A stretch of 64,000 nucleotides of DNA from Caulobacter sp048541825. GTDB lineage: Bacteria; Pseudomonadota; Alphaproteobacteria; Caulobacterales; Caulobacteraceae. The translations under genes were made by a program, and so were the position numbers. The notes below the pieces were generated by a model, which was not told the DNA's origin, made no database searches, and worked only from the letters and a program-made list of their open reading frames with translations. The number at the start of each line of letters is the position of its first letter. The stretch's first letter is position 1. This document shows, piece by piece, positions 34,125 through 41,566 of the stretch. Location of the stretch: the NCBI RefSeq assembly GCF_048541825.1, contig NZ_CP183332.1:3224001-3288000 (forward strand), in the 5' to 3' direction.

Positions 34125-34439
34125 GTGCGCTTCCTGCGGGATCTGAACACGTTCCGGGCCGAAAGGCCCTGGGGCGCGCTCGATGTCGGTTCGGTTGACG
34201 GGACCACCGTGCGCCTGCACTGGACCGACCAGCCCTATGTCTGGCACGTCAATGATGGCCCCGAGGTGTTCATCGTTCTGTCGGGAACGGTGGATATGCA
34301 CTGGCGCAAAGACGGCGCGGAAAGCGTCGAAAGACTGAACGCTGGCGACGCTTGCTACGCGGAGACAGGCGATGAACATGTCGCCCATCCGATCGGAGAG
34401 GCCCGCATCCTGGTCGTCGAACGCCAGGGCAGTGTCTGA
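34125..34439 (+). CDS. Small cupin-domain protein
   Basis: 104 residues, single cupin barrel: WHVNDGPEVFIVLSGTVDMHWR holds motif 1 and GDACYAETGDEHVAHPIG motif 2, with His and Glu residues suitable for one metal ion. A GTG start lies 2 bp after the decarboxylase stop. It stands between two polyamine-type enzymes, so a role in handling their substrate or in regulation is possible. The function is unknown. Confidence 0.8.
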   Translation: MRFLRDLNTFRAERPWGALDVGSVDGTTVRLHWTDQPYVWHVNDGPEVFIVLSGTVDMHWRKDGAESVERLNAGDACYAETGDEHVAHPIGEARILVVERQGSV

Positions 34440-34547
34440 TAAACCCCATGCGGGACAGGGCGACTGTCCCGCTCCCGCCCGCCGGTTGCTCCGTCCCGGC
34501 TGCGGGGCTGCTGCGACGGGCGCTCAAACCAAAGGGAAACCCGCGAG

Positions 34548-35597
34548 ATGAACGCACCCGTTCCGAATACCAAGGCCGAGCTGCTGCAAAACGTCGTCGA
34601 GCACATCGACATCGCGTCCTTCGACGCCCGCCCGATCATCGACGCCATGCGCAAGATGAGCTTTTCGAGCCGCGACACCGCCCGCGCCGCCGACATCTTC
34701 AACATGGCCCTGGAAGACAAGTCCTGCTCGCCGTGGCTGATCCTGGCCGGTTCCACCTCGGCCGGCGGCTGCATGCACGTCTATCGCGACATGGTCCAGA
34801 ACGGCATGATCGACGCCGTGGTCGCTACCGGCGCCTCGATCGTCGACATGGATTTCTTCGAGGCCCTGGGCTTCAAGCACTATCAGGCCGCCGGCAGCGT
34901 CGACGACAACGTGCTGCGCGAGAACTATATCGACCGCATCTACGACACCTATATCGACGAGGAAGAGCTCCAGAACTGCGATCACACGATCCTGGAGATC
35001 TGCAACGCCCTGGAGCCGCGCGCCTATTCCAGCCGCGAGTTCATCTGGGAAATGGGCAAGTGGCTGAGCGAGGGCAATGCCAAGAAGCCCGGCTCGCTGA
35101 TCCAGACCGCCTATGAGCAGGGCGTGCCGATCTTCTGCCCGGCCTTCGTCGACAGCTCGGCCGGCTTTGGCCTAGTCAAGCACCAGAAGGAACGCATCGC
35201 CGCCAAGCAGCCCTATCTGATGATCGACGCGGTCGCCGACTTCCGCGAACTGACCGACATCAAGATCGCGGCCGGCACGACGGGCCTGTTCATGGTGGGC
35301 GGCGGCGTTCCCAAGAACTTCGCCCAGGACACCGTGGTCTGCGCCGAGATCCTCGGCGTCGAGGCCGACATGCACAAGTACGCCATCCAGATCACCGTCG
35401 CCGACGTCCGCGACGGCGCCTGCAGCTCCTCGACCCTGAAAGAGGCCGCCAGCTGGGGCAAGGTCAACACCACCCACGAGCAGATGGTGTTCGCCGAAGC
35501 CACCACCGTGGTGCCGCTGATCGCCTCGGACGCCTATCACCGCGAAGCCTGGAAGGGCCGCGAGCGTCCGCGCTGGAACAAGCTGTTCGGCAAGTAG
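34548..35597 (+). CDS. Deoxyhypusine synthase homologue, catalytic Lys replaced
   Basis: 349 residues of the DHS fold with NAD-binding parts AGSTSAGG, ATGASIVDMD and GGGVPKN. Eukaryotic DHS transfers a butylamine group from spermidine through a Lys imine (human K329 in PVKVYADAS). Aligning SWGK..A-A puts M313 (EQMVFAEAT) at that site. Bacteria have no eIF5A, so this protein probably makes a polyamine such as homospermidine, or has another role. It is linked to the decarboxylase and cupin upstream. The alignment is from memory of human DHS. Confidence 0.87.
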   Translation: MNAPVPNTKAELLQNVVEHIDIASFDARPIIDAMRKMSFSSRDTARAADIFNMALEDKSCSPWLILAGSTSAGGCMHVYRDMVQNGMIDAVVATGASIVDMDFFEALGFKHYQAAGSVDDNVLRENYIDRIYDTYIDEEELQNCDHTILEICNALEPRAYSSREFIWEMGKWLSEGNAKKPGSLIQTAYEQGVPIFCPAFVDSSAGFGLVKHQKERIAAKQPYLMIDAVADFRELTDIKIAAGTTGLFMVGGGVPKNFAQDTVVCAEILGVEADMHKYAIQITVADVRDGACSSSTLKEAASWGKVNTTHEQMVFAEATTVVPLIASDAYHREAWKGRERPRWNKLFGK

Positions 35598-35626
35598 GCT
35601 TGATAGCGTCCCGATGAAAATGCAGG

Positions 35627-35657
35627 GTCCCCCGAACACTCGTTCGGGGGACTTTTT
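35627..35657 (+). terminator. Intrinsic terminator after the DHS homologue
   Basis: GTCCCCCGAAC and GTTCGGGGGAC form a perfect 11-bp stem with loop ACTC, followed by TTTTT. It lies 30 bp past the stop. Its 3' arm also supplies the only ribosome-site-like GGGGGA before the next gene. Confidence 0.85.
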
Positions 35658-35658
35658 C

Positions 35659-36447
35659 ATGCGTGTCAGCCTTATGATCGCCGTCAGCGCCCTGGCCATG
35701 GCGGGCTCCAGCGTCGCGTCTCCAGGACAGCCGGTCTCTACCGTCCCCGCCGGCTATCTGGCGCCGGGGACCTATGACGCGATCAAGGTCCTGCCGGCCG
35801 CGCCCCTGCCCGGCTCGCCCCAGGCCGAGGCCGATCGCAAGATCTTCCTGGCGACCCGCGCCCTGAAGGACACCCCGCGCTGGTCACTGGCCCAGAAGGA
35901 CGTCGACGAAAAGGCGATCCTGGCCGACTTCGACTGCGCCCTGGGCTTCACCCCGTCCCTGACCAAGACGCCCCGCATGGCCGGGCTGCTGCTGCGCCTG
36001 CGGTTCGACATCGGCGCGGCCGTCAATGGCCCCAAGGACTTCTACAAGCGGCCCCGGCCCTATCTGGTCGATGAGGGCGCGATCTGTGTCGACAAGTCCG
36101 AAGGCTTGGCCAAGAGCCCGGACTATCCTTCGGGCCATTCCACCTGGGGCTATGCGATCGGCCTGGCCCTGGCCCAGGCCGATCCCGAGCACGCCACGGC
36201 GATCCTGGCCCGCGCCCGGGCCTTCGGCGAAAGCCGCCTGGTGTGCGGCGTGCACAATGCCAGCGCGGTCTCGGCTGGCCAGCTGAACGCCTCGGCCCTG
36301 ATGGCGACCGTCAGCGGGACCCCGCTGTTCCAGTCGGACCTGGCCGGCATCCGCAAGGAGATCGCCGCCGCTCGCAAGGCCGGACCGGCGCCGGACAAGA
36401 CCCGCTGCGACGCGGAAGCCGCCCTGATCGCCCAGCCCCTGCTCTGA
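35659..36447 (+). CDS. PAP2-family class A-like acid phosphatase, probably periplasmic
   Basis: 262 residues with a signal peptide (LMIAVSALAMAGSSVASP). The phosphatase motifs read KRPRPY, PSGHS and SRLVCGVH. In class A acid phosphatases the third motif is SRX5HX3D; here the Asp is Ala (HNASAVSAG), so activity may be altered. The ATG at 35659 lies 2 bp past the terminator T-run, with GGGGGA of the hairpin arm as the only ribosome site. An alternative ATG at 35674 also precedes the signal peptide. Confidence 0.83.
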   Translation: MRVSLMIAVSALAMAGSSVASPGQPVSTVPAGYLAPGTYDAIKVLPAAPLPGSPQAEADRKIFLATRALKDTPRWSLAQKDVDEKAILADFDCALGFTPSLTKTPRMAGLLLRLRFDIGAAVNGPKDFYKRPRPYLVDEGAICVDKSEGLAKSPDYPSGHSTWGYAIGLALAQADPEHATAILARARAFGESRLVCGVHNASAVSAGQLNASALMATVSGTPLFQSDLAGIRKEIAAARKAGPAPDKTRCDAEAALIAQPLL

Positions 36448-36484
36448 GCTTGCGGGACAGGCCGCGCGCCTCTACCTCTTGGCC

Positions 36485-36970
36485 ATGGCCCATCACGCCG
36501 CTTGCGATCACGATCACGACCACCACGGCGTCGCCGGTTCCGCCCTCGCGGCCGAGCTGGAGGCCGCCGAGGCGCGTTGCGTGGCGGCCGAGCAGAGGCT
36601 GACTGCGCCCCGTCGCCGGGTGCTGGAACTGCTGCTGCAGGCCGGCCAGCCAGTGAAGGCCTATGACCTGATCTCGACCTATGCCGTGGACGGTCCGCCG
36701 GCCAAGCCGCCCACCGTCTATCGGGCGCTCGACTTTCTGGAAAAGCAGGGCTTCGCCCACCGCATCGAGAGCCTCAACGCCTATGTCGCCTGCCGCAAGG
36801 AAGCCGACGGCCACGCCGCCGCCTTCCTGATCTGCGACTGCTGCGGGGCCACCCGCGAAATCGAGCCCCGGGCCAGCGCCGAGATCATCGCCGCCGGCGC
36901 AGCGGCGGGCTATGCCCTCACGGCCGTGACGATCGAGGCGCACGGGCTGTGCGGAGCCTGTCGAGGCTGA
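36485..36970 (+). CDS. zur: Zinc uptake regulator Zur (Fur family)
   Basis: 161 residues. It follows Zur of gammaproteobacteria closely: AKPPTVYRALDFLEKQGFAHRIESLNAYVAC (recognition region) and FLICDCCGATREIE ... IEAHGLCGACRG with the structural-zinc cysteine pairs. The N terminus has a His/Asp-rich stretch (HHAACDHDHDHH) not usual in the family, perhaps extra metal binding. The ATG at 36485 is chosen over a TTG 6 bp upstream. In low zinc it would release uptake genes; none is adjacent. Confidence 0.88.
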   Translation: MAHHAACDHDHDHHGVAGSALAAELEAAEARCVAAEQRLTAPRRRVLELLLQAGQPVKAYDLISTYAVDGPPAKPPTVYRALDFLEKQGFAHRIESLNAYVACRKEADGHAAAFLICDCCGATREIEPRASAEIIAAGAAAGYALTAVTIEAHGLCGACRG

Positions 36971-36985
36971 TTCGAGTACTCCCCA

Positions 36986-37100
36986 TGTCATCCCGGACAA
37001 GCGCCTCAGCGCGCAGATCCGGGACAGACGCCTGAGCGCCGCGTTCCAAGTCGGTCCCGGGTCTGGCCCCGGCTTTCGCCGGGGTTCGCCCGGGATGACA
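36986..37100. repeat. REP-like palindromic element
   Basis: TGTCATCCCGG at 36986-36996 and CCGGGATGACA at 37090-37100 are exact 11-bp inverted ends. Inside are further copies of GATCCGGGAC and GGTCCCGGGTCT, and a CCCCGGC/GCCGGGG pair. Elements with GTCATCCCGG ends are common dispersed repeats in alphaproteobacteria. It separates zur from a thioesterase gene. Confidence 0.7.
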
Positions 37101-37177
37101 ATCCTCAGGGACGATTGCGGACTTCACGCAAACCCCGCTACGCTCAAACAACTGTTCAACCCGCCGAGACCGCGCCC

Positions 37178-38125
37178 ATGACGACCGCTGAGACCCTGCC
37201 CGGCGTCGAGATCTGGCGCGGGGGCGTCAACACCTGGGACTGCGACGAGATGGGGCACATGAATGTGCGCCACTATATCGTCCGCGCCATGGAGGGCCTG
37301 GTGGGGCTGGCGGCCGAGCTGGGTCTGCCTCACGCCTTCACCCCCTATGCCAACGCCACCCTGCTGGTGAAGGAACATCACGTCCGCTTCCTGCGCGAGG
37401 CCCATGCCGGAGCCACCCTGCACATGCTGGGCGGGGTGATCGAGATCACCGACACCGAAGCCAAACTGCTGCAGTTGCTGGTCCACTCGGCCACCGGCGA
37501 ACTGGCCGCGACGTTCCAGACCACAGTCGTCCACGCCACGCCGCGCGAGGGCGAGGTCTTCCCCTGGCCCCGGATCACCCGCGAGCGCGCTGCTGCGCTG
37601 AGGGTCGAGGTTCCGGAAAAGGCCCGCGCCCGCAGCATCGACCTGTCGCCCTTCACCCCAACCGCCGGCCTGGAGCGCGCTCAGGCGCTGGGCCTGCAGC
37701 AGATCGGGCTGGGCGCCCTGTCGCCGACCGAATGCGACGTCTTTGGCCGCATGCGCGCCGAGCAGTTCATCGGCCGGGTGTCGGATGGCATCGGCAGCTT
37801 CATCGGCCCGTTCCGCGATGTGATCGTCGAGCATGCTGACCACAAACCGACGCGGTTCGGCGGGGCGGTGCTGGAATACCGGCTGGCCTATCTGCGCTGG
37901 CCCCAGGCCGGCGACCGGGTCGAGCTGCGCTCGGGCCTGATGGGCGCGGACCCGCGCACCATGCGCATGGTCCACTGGATGATCGACCCCGCCACGGGCC
38001 TGGCCTGGGGCACATCCGAAGCGGTAGCCATCACCTTCGACCTCGACGCCCGCAAGGCGGTGCCGATCAGCCCGGCGGCGCAGGCGGGGCTGGAGGCGTT
38101 TTCGGTGGCGGGACTGGCGCTCTAA
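37178..38125 (+). CDS. Double-hotdog acyl-CoA thioesterase-like protein
   Basis: 315 residues of two hotdog-like halves. The first has WDCDEMGHMNVRHYIVRAMEG, typical of 4-hydroxybenzoyl-CoA-type thioesterases (Asp and the HMN loop). The second has ECDVFGRMRAEQFIGRVSDG in the matching place. It could hydrolyse an acyl- or aryl-CoA. The ATG at 37178 is preferred; the frame is open upstream to 37115 but that stretch is not domain-like. It is a single gene. Confidence 0.85.
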   Translation: MTTAETLPGVEIWRGGVNTWDCDEMGHMNVRHYIVRAMEGLVGLAAELGLPHAFTPYANATLLVKEHHVRFLREAHAGATLHMLGGVIEITDTEAKLLQLLVHSATGELAATFQTTVVHATPREGEVFPWPRITRERAAALRVEVPEKARARSIDLSPFTPTAGLERAQALGLQQIGLGALSPTECDVFGRMRAEQFIGRVSDGIGSFIGPFRDVIVEHADHKPTRFGGAVLEYRLAYLRWPQAGDRVELRSGLMGADPRTMRMVHWMIDPATGLAWGTSEAVAITFDLDARKAVPISPAAQAGLEAFSVAGLAL

Positions 38126-38234
38126 CAGCCTGTCCCGTTTTCGGGGAAGCATCCAAACGAGAGAGACGGGCGCTAAAGCCTATACTTGGAGCGGCCGCGA
38201 GCGGTTTCGCCGCGTGCACCCAACCAAGCTGACC

Positions 38235-38699
38235 CTAGTCAATCATCAAGGTCTGGGTGTTCCGGCTCTGGATGTCGGCGACCTTGCGCAACAGATCGAC
38301 CGCACTTTTCGGCGTCAGCCTGGCCGGATCGAACAGCCCTTTGCTGTCGAGCACATCGAGGATCGACTGGTCCGCAGACGCCAGGGCGCGGGCGCACATG
38401 TTCCACTGCCCGAACAGCCGTGTCTGGGCCTCCTCGCCGGAGATGATCGCGATCTGGTCGTGGCGCGGGTCGTCCACGATCCGACAATAGGCCCCGCGCA
38501 CAGCGGCCTCTGGCCCTTCGAGCACCTGCAAAAAGGAGCCCTGAACCACGATCAGCAATCCCGTCAGCATGAACCGCTGATTGTTCGGGATCGACCTCTC
38601 GATGATGGCGTGGACATGGGCGTCGAGATCGCCGAGCACCATCTGCGTCTGGCGGCTGTGATAGATCAGCCGAAACAACTTGTATGCCGGTCTGGCCAT
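38235..38699 (-). CDS. BLUF-domain blue-light sensor, single domain
   Basis: 154 residues. BLUF flavin domain with the light-reactive residues in register: Y13 (RLIYHSRQ), N40 (NNQRFMLTGLLI), Q58 (GSFLQVLEGP) and WNM near the C-terminal strand. A helical extension of about 50 residues follows, with no output domain. It probably works by binding a partner. The ATG at 38699 has GGAAGG 6 bp upstream. It is a single gene, transcribed opposite to the thioesterase. Confidence 0.93.
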   Translation of the reverse strand: MARPAYKLFRLIYHSRQTQMVLGDLDAHVHAIIERSIPNNQRFMLTGLLIVVQGSFLQVLEGPEAAVRGAYCRIVDDPRHDQIAIISGEEAQTRLFGQWNMCARALASADQSILDVLDSKGLFDPARLTPKSAVDLLRKVADIQSRNTQTLMID

Positions 38700-38792
38700 G
38701 GCGCCTTCCAGCTGTGGGAGGGGCACACAGCGCCGCGGAAGTGAACAAACCCGTCGAGAACAACGTTCGAGAATCGGGCGCGTCCAAATGCC

Positions 38793-39698
38793 CTATTCGC
38801 CGGTCGCCATCGCGAAGATCGCGTCCCGCGCCAGATCGGGCCGCTCCATTGGCAGGAAGTGACTGGTTCCCGCCACCGTCTCGACCACCACATCCCGGCC
38901 GCGCCGCTCGAAGCTGTCGCCGGCCCGGCAGGTCGAGCCACGCTCGGCCCGCAGGACCCGCACGGGCCCCGTGACCTTGCGGATCGCCCGCCACGGATCG
39001 TGGGCCTGGGCCGAATAGTTGGAGGCTTCCCACGCCGGCGCGCAGGCCAGCTCCACCTTGCCGTCGTCGCGATCAACGAAACCGCCGTCGACATAGTCGG
39101 CCAGCATGGTCTCGGGCCAGGTCTTGAAGGCCCCGCGACCGGTATAGGCGGCGACCACCGCCTCACGGTCGTCAAAGACCGAGCGGCGGCGCGAGGCGGC
39201 CTGGGCGATGGGCATCTTCTTCCACAGCGCGCCTGAGGTCCACGGAACCTGAGCGTACAGGGCCACCAGGCGCGGCATGATCACCGGGTCCAGCAGCACC
39301 AGACCCTTGACCGCACCGGGCAGGGCCGCGGCGGCCAGCAGGCTGACCGTTCCGCCCATCGAATGTCCGGCCAGCACCACCGGCGGGCCGTCCAGCACCT
39401 TGAGCAGGGCGACCAGATCGTCGCGCAGGTCGAGCCAGGAACGACGCCCCTCGCCTTTCGCGGCCAGGGTCGTGGCGCCATGGCCGCGCTGGTCGATGGC
39501 CAGCACCCGCAGGCCGGCCGAGAGCGGGGCCAGCAGGCTGTTATAGGTCTGGGCGTTGAAGCCATTGGCGTGGACGAAGACCACATCGATGGCCCGGTCC
39601 TGCGGGCCAAATTCCAGCGCCGCCATCTCGCCGGGGCCGGCTGGGCTGTCGATGGCGATCATGCGCCTTCGGGGTTGTCGAAACACAGCCGCGTCCAT
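38793..39698 (-). CDS. Alpha/beta-hydrolase
   Basis: 301 residues. Nucleophile elbow GHSMGG, oxyanion region VHANGFNAQTYNSLL, and the catalytic His near the end in TSHFLPMERPDLA. The D/E acid lies in the C-terminal half. The MIAIDSP start near residue 13 is an alternative. It could be an esterase or a haloalkane/epoxide-type hydrolase; the substrate is unknown. Confidence 0.88.
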   Translation of the reverse strand: MDAAVFRQPRRRMIAIDSPAGPGEMAALEFGPQDRAIDVVFVHANGFNAQTYNSLLAPLSAGLRVLAIDQRGHGATTLAAKGEGRRSWLDLRDDLVALLKVLDGPPVVLAGHSMGGTVSLLAAAALPGAVKGLVLLDPVIMPRLVALYAQVPWTSGALWKKMPIAQAASRRRSVFDDREAVVAAYTGRGAFKTWPETMLADYVDGGFVDRDDGKVELACAPAWEASNYSAQAHDPWRAIRKVTGPVRVLRAERGSTCRAGDSFERRGRDVVVETVAGTSHFLPMERPDLARDAIFAMATGE

Positions 39699-39759
39699 CG
39701 GCGAGGGTCCTTCTGCGGCTCCCGATCAGGATAGGGCCGCGAGGCGGCTGCGTCCAACC

Positions 39760-39800
39760 CCGCCTTCGCTTAAGGGCCAAAGACCCCAAAGCGAAGGCGG
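39760..39800 (-). terminator. Hairpin after the glycine-zipper protein gene
   Basis: CCGCCTTCGCTT and AAGCGAAGGCGG form a perfect 12-bp stem with a 17-nt loop, just past the stop at 39811 on the minus strand. No long T-run follows. Confidence 0.6.
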
Positions 39801-39810
39801 TCGGTCAGGA

Positions 39811-40593
39811 TCAGGCCTGGGTCAGCTGCCACTCGCCGCGATTGTCCTGGCAGGCGCTGTAGCGTTCCGTGGCCGGACGTTGGCCCGAGGTCGAGATCGA
39901 GGCGTTGATCACCCGGCACGAGGCGGCGACGGTCTGCAGCGGACGCACCAGGCCTGGGGCCACATAACCGACGGCGTAGCCGCTCTGGCCGACCAGGATC
40001 CAGCCGCCGTTCGGGGCCGAGCCCAGGGCGTCAAAAGCCTGGCCGGCAGCCAGCTTGCCGACGACCTTGCCGCTGGTCGAGGGGGTCGAACGCATGTTCG
40101 CCGCGCCCTTGGCGGCGTACTGGCCGCCCAGGGCGTCATAGCTGGGCAGGGACTGCACACCCTGGGCGAAGCGCAGGTTGCGGCTGTCGACGGGCGGACC
40201 ATAGCTGGAGGAGACCACGTCGATGCGGCCCGAGGCGCCCGTGCGCGAATTGCTCCAGGTCTGGGGCTGGCCGGTTTCCAAGGCCTTCTTCGTGGCCTGC
40301 TGGGCCAGGGCGGTGTCGGTCGACTGCATGCGGCAGCCGATATAGGAGCCCGCCGCCGCGCCGGCCGCCGCGCCGACCAGGGCGCCGAGGGTCTTTTCGT
40401 TCTTGGCCACCTTGCTGCCCAGGAACGCGCCGGCGGCGGCGCCAATCAGGGCCCCGCCTTCCTGCTTCTTGCCCGAGCCTTCGCACGAGAAGAGGCTGCC
40501 CAGACCCTTGGACTGGGCCAGGACGGGGGCCGGAACGGCCAGGCTGGCGCCGACCATGGCGGCGATGGCGAGCAGGGCGGGGGTGGTCTTCAT
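39811..40593 (-). CDS. Secreted protein with glycine zipper and SH3-like domain
   Basis: 260 residues. Signal peptide 1-28 (AVPAPVLAQ), then glycine-zipper repeats (GGALIGAAAGAFLGSKVAKNEKTLGALVGAAAGAAAGSYIGC) of the Rick_17kDa/2TM type, then an SH3_3-like domain (NMRSTPSTSGKVVGKLAAGQAFDALGSAPNGGWILVGQSGYAVGYVAPGLV) and a C-terminal Cys-containing segment. It is probably an outer-membrane or periplasmic structural protein. The ATG at 40593 has GAGGGAA upstream. Confidence 0.88.
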   Translation of the reverse strand: MKTTPALLAIAAMVGASLAVPAPVLAQSKGLGSLFSCEGSGKKQEGGALIGAAAGAFLGSKVAKNEKTLGALVGAAAGAAAGSYIGCRMQSTDTALAQQATKKALETGQPQTWSNSRTGASGRIDVVSSSYGPPVDSRNLRFAQGVQSLPSYDALGGQYAAKGAANMRSTPSTSGKVVGKLAAGQAFDALGSAPNGGWILVGQSGYAVGYVAPGLVRPLQTVAASCRVINASISTSGQRPATERYSACQDNRGEWQLTQA

Positions 40594-40677
40594 GGGTCTT
40601 CCCTCTGTTTTGGCCGACAGTTGTGCGGCCACATTCCGCAAAGTCAGTGTTGGCGCCGCGTCCGGTCCGCGAGATAG

Positions 40678-40698
40678 TCCCTTATCAACGATAAGGGA
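40678..40698 (+). promoter_or_regulatory. Perfect palindrome overlapping the ribosome site of the crotonase gene
   Basis: TCCCTTATC (40678-40686) and GATAAGGGA (40690-40698) are exact inverted arms around AAC. The right arm runs into the Shine-Dalgarno sequence (AAGGGAGG), 5 bp from the ATG at 40706. It can act as an operator or as an mRNA hairpin that hides the ribosome site. Confidence 0.65.
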
Positions 40699-40705
40699 GG
40701 ACGTC

Positions 40706-41566
40706 ATGAGCGCCCACGATCATGCAGACTATACGTGTTTCAAGGTCGAGATCGAGGCTGGCGTCGCGCACATCCAGCTCAAGCGTCCCGACGCCATGAA
40801 CACTATGACACGGGCCTTCTGGAACGAGCTTCCCGCAATTGTGAAACATATTGACGACAACGCCCTGGCGCGCTGCATCGTCATCACCTCGACCGGCAAG
40901 CACTTCTCGGCCGGCATGGAGCTGTCGGTGTTCACCGACGGCGAGGGCGTCACAGCAGAGCGTGGCGGCGACCGGTACGTGGCCGGCGAGAGCTTCCGCC
41001 ATCACGTCCATCACCTGCAGGACACCTTCACCTGCCTGGACAAGGCTCGCATGCCGGTGATCGTCGCCATCCAGGGCGGCTGCATCGGCGGGGCGGTGGA
41101 CTTCATCAGCGCCTGCGACATCCGCTACGCCACCACCGACGCCTTCTTCTGCATCCAGGAGATCAATATCGGCATGACCGCCGATGTCGGCACCTTCCCG
41201 CGCCTGTGCAAGCTGATCCCCGAGGGCTGGGTCCGGGAGCTGGCCTACACCGGTCGCCGCCTGCTCGCCGCCAAGGCCCTGGCCATCGGCCTGGTCAACG
41301 AGACCTTCGACACCCACGAGGAGGTGGTCGCCCACGCCTTGGCCACCGCCCGCGAGATCGCCGAGAAGTCGCCCCTGGCCGTGGCCGGCAGCAAGGTGAT
41401 GATCAACTACGCACGCGACCACACGATCGCCGACGGCCTGGACTATATCGCCACCTGGCAGACGGGCATGTTCGCCGGCTCGCATATGGCCGAGGCCTTC
41501 AAGGCCAAGATGGAAAAGCGTCCGGCCGACTTCCCGGACCTGCTGCCGCTCAAGAAGACGATGTAG
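40706..41566 (+). CDS. Crotonase, probably delta(3,5)-delta(2,4)-dienoyl-CoA isomerase
   Basis: 286 residues. Crotonase fold with GKHFSAGMELSVF and IQGGCIGGAVDFISACDIRYA forming the oxyanion hole. EINIGMTADVGTFPRL matches the ECH1 pattern EVxxGLAADVGTLQRL, with the Glu and Asp pair used to move double bonds in unsaturated fatty-acid oxidation. The ATG at 40706 has AAGGGAGG five bases upstream. Its stop overlaps the convergent pentapeptide gene by 17 bp. Confidence 0.88.
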   Translation: MSAHDHADYTCFKVEIEAGVAHIQLKRPDAMNTMTRAFWNELPAIVKHIDDNALARCIVITSTGKHFSAGMELSVFTDGEGVTAERGGDRYVAGESFRHHVHHLQDTFTCLDKARMPVIVAIQGGCIGGAVDFISACDIRYATTDAFFCIQEINIGMTADVGTFPRLCKLIPEGWVRELAYTGRRLLAAKALAIGLVNETFDTHEEVVAHALATAREIAEKSPLAVAGSKVMINYARDHTIADGLDYIATWQTGMFAGSHMAEAFKAKMEKRPADFPDLLPLKKTM

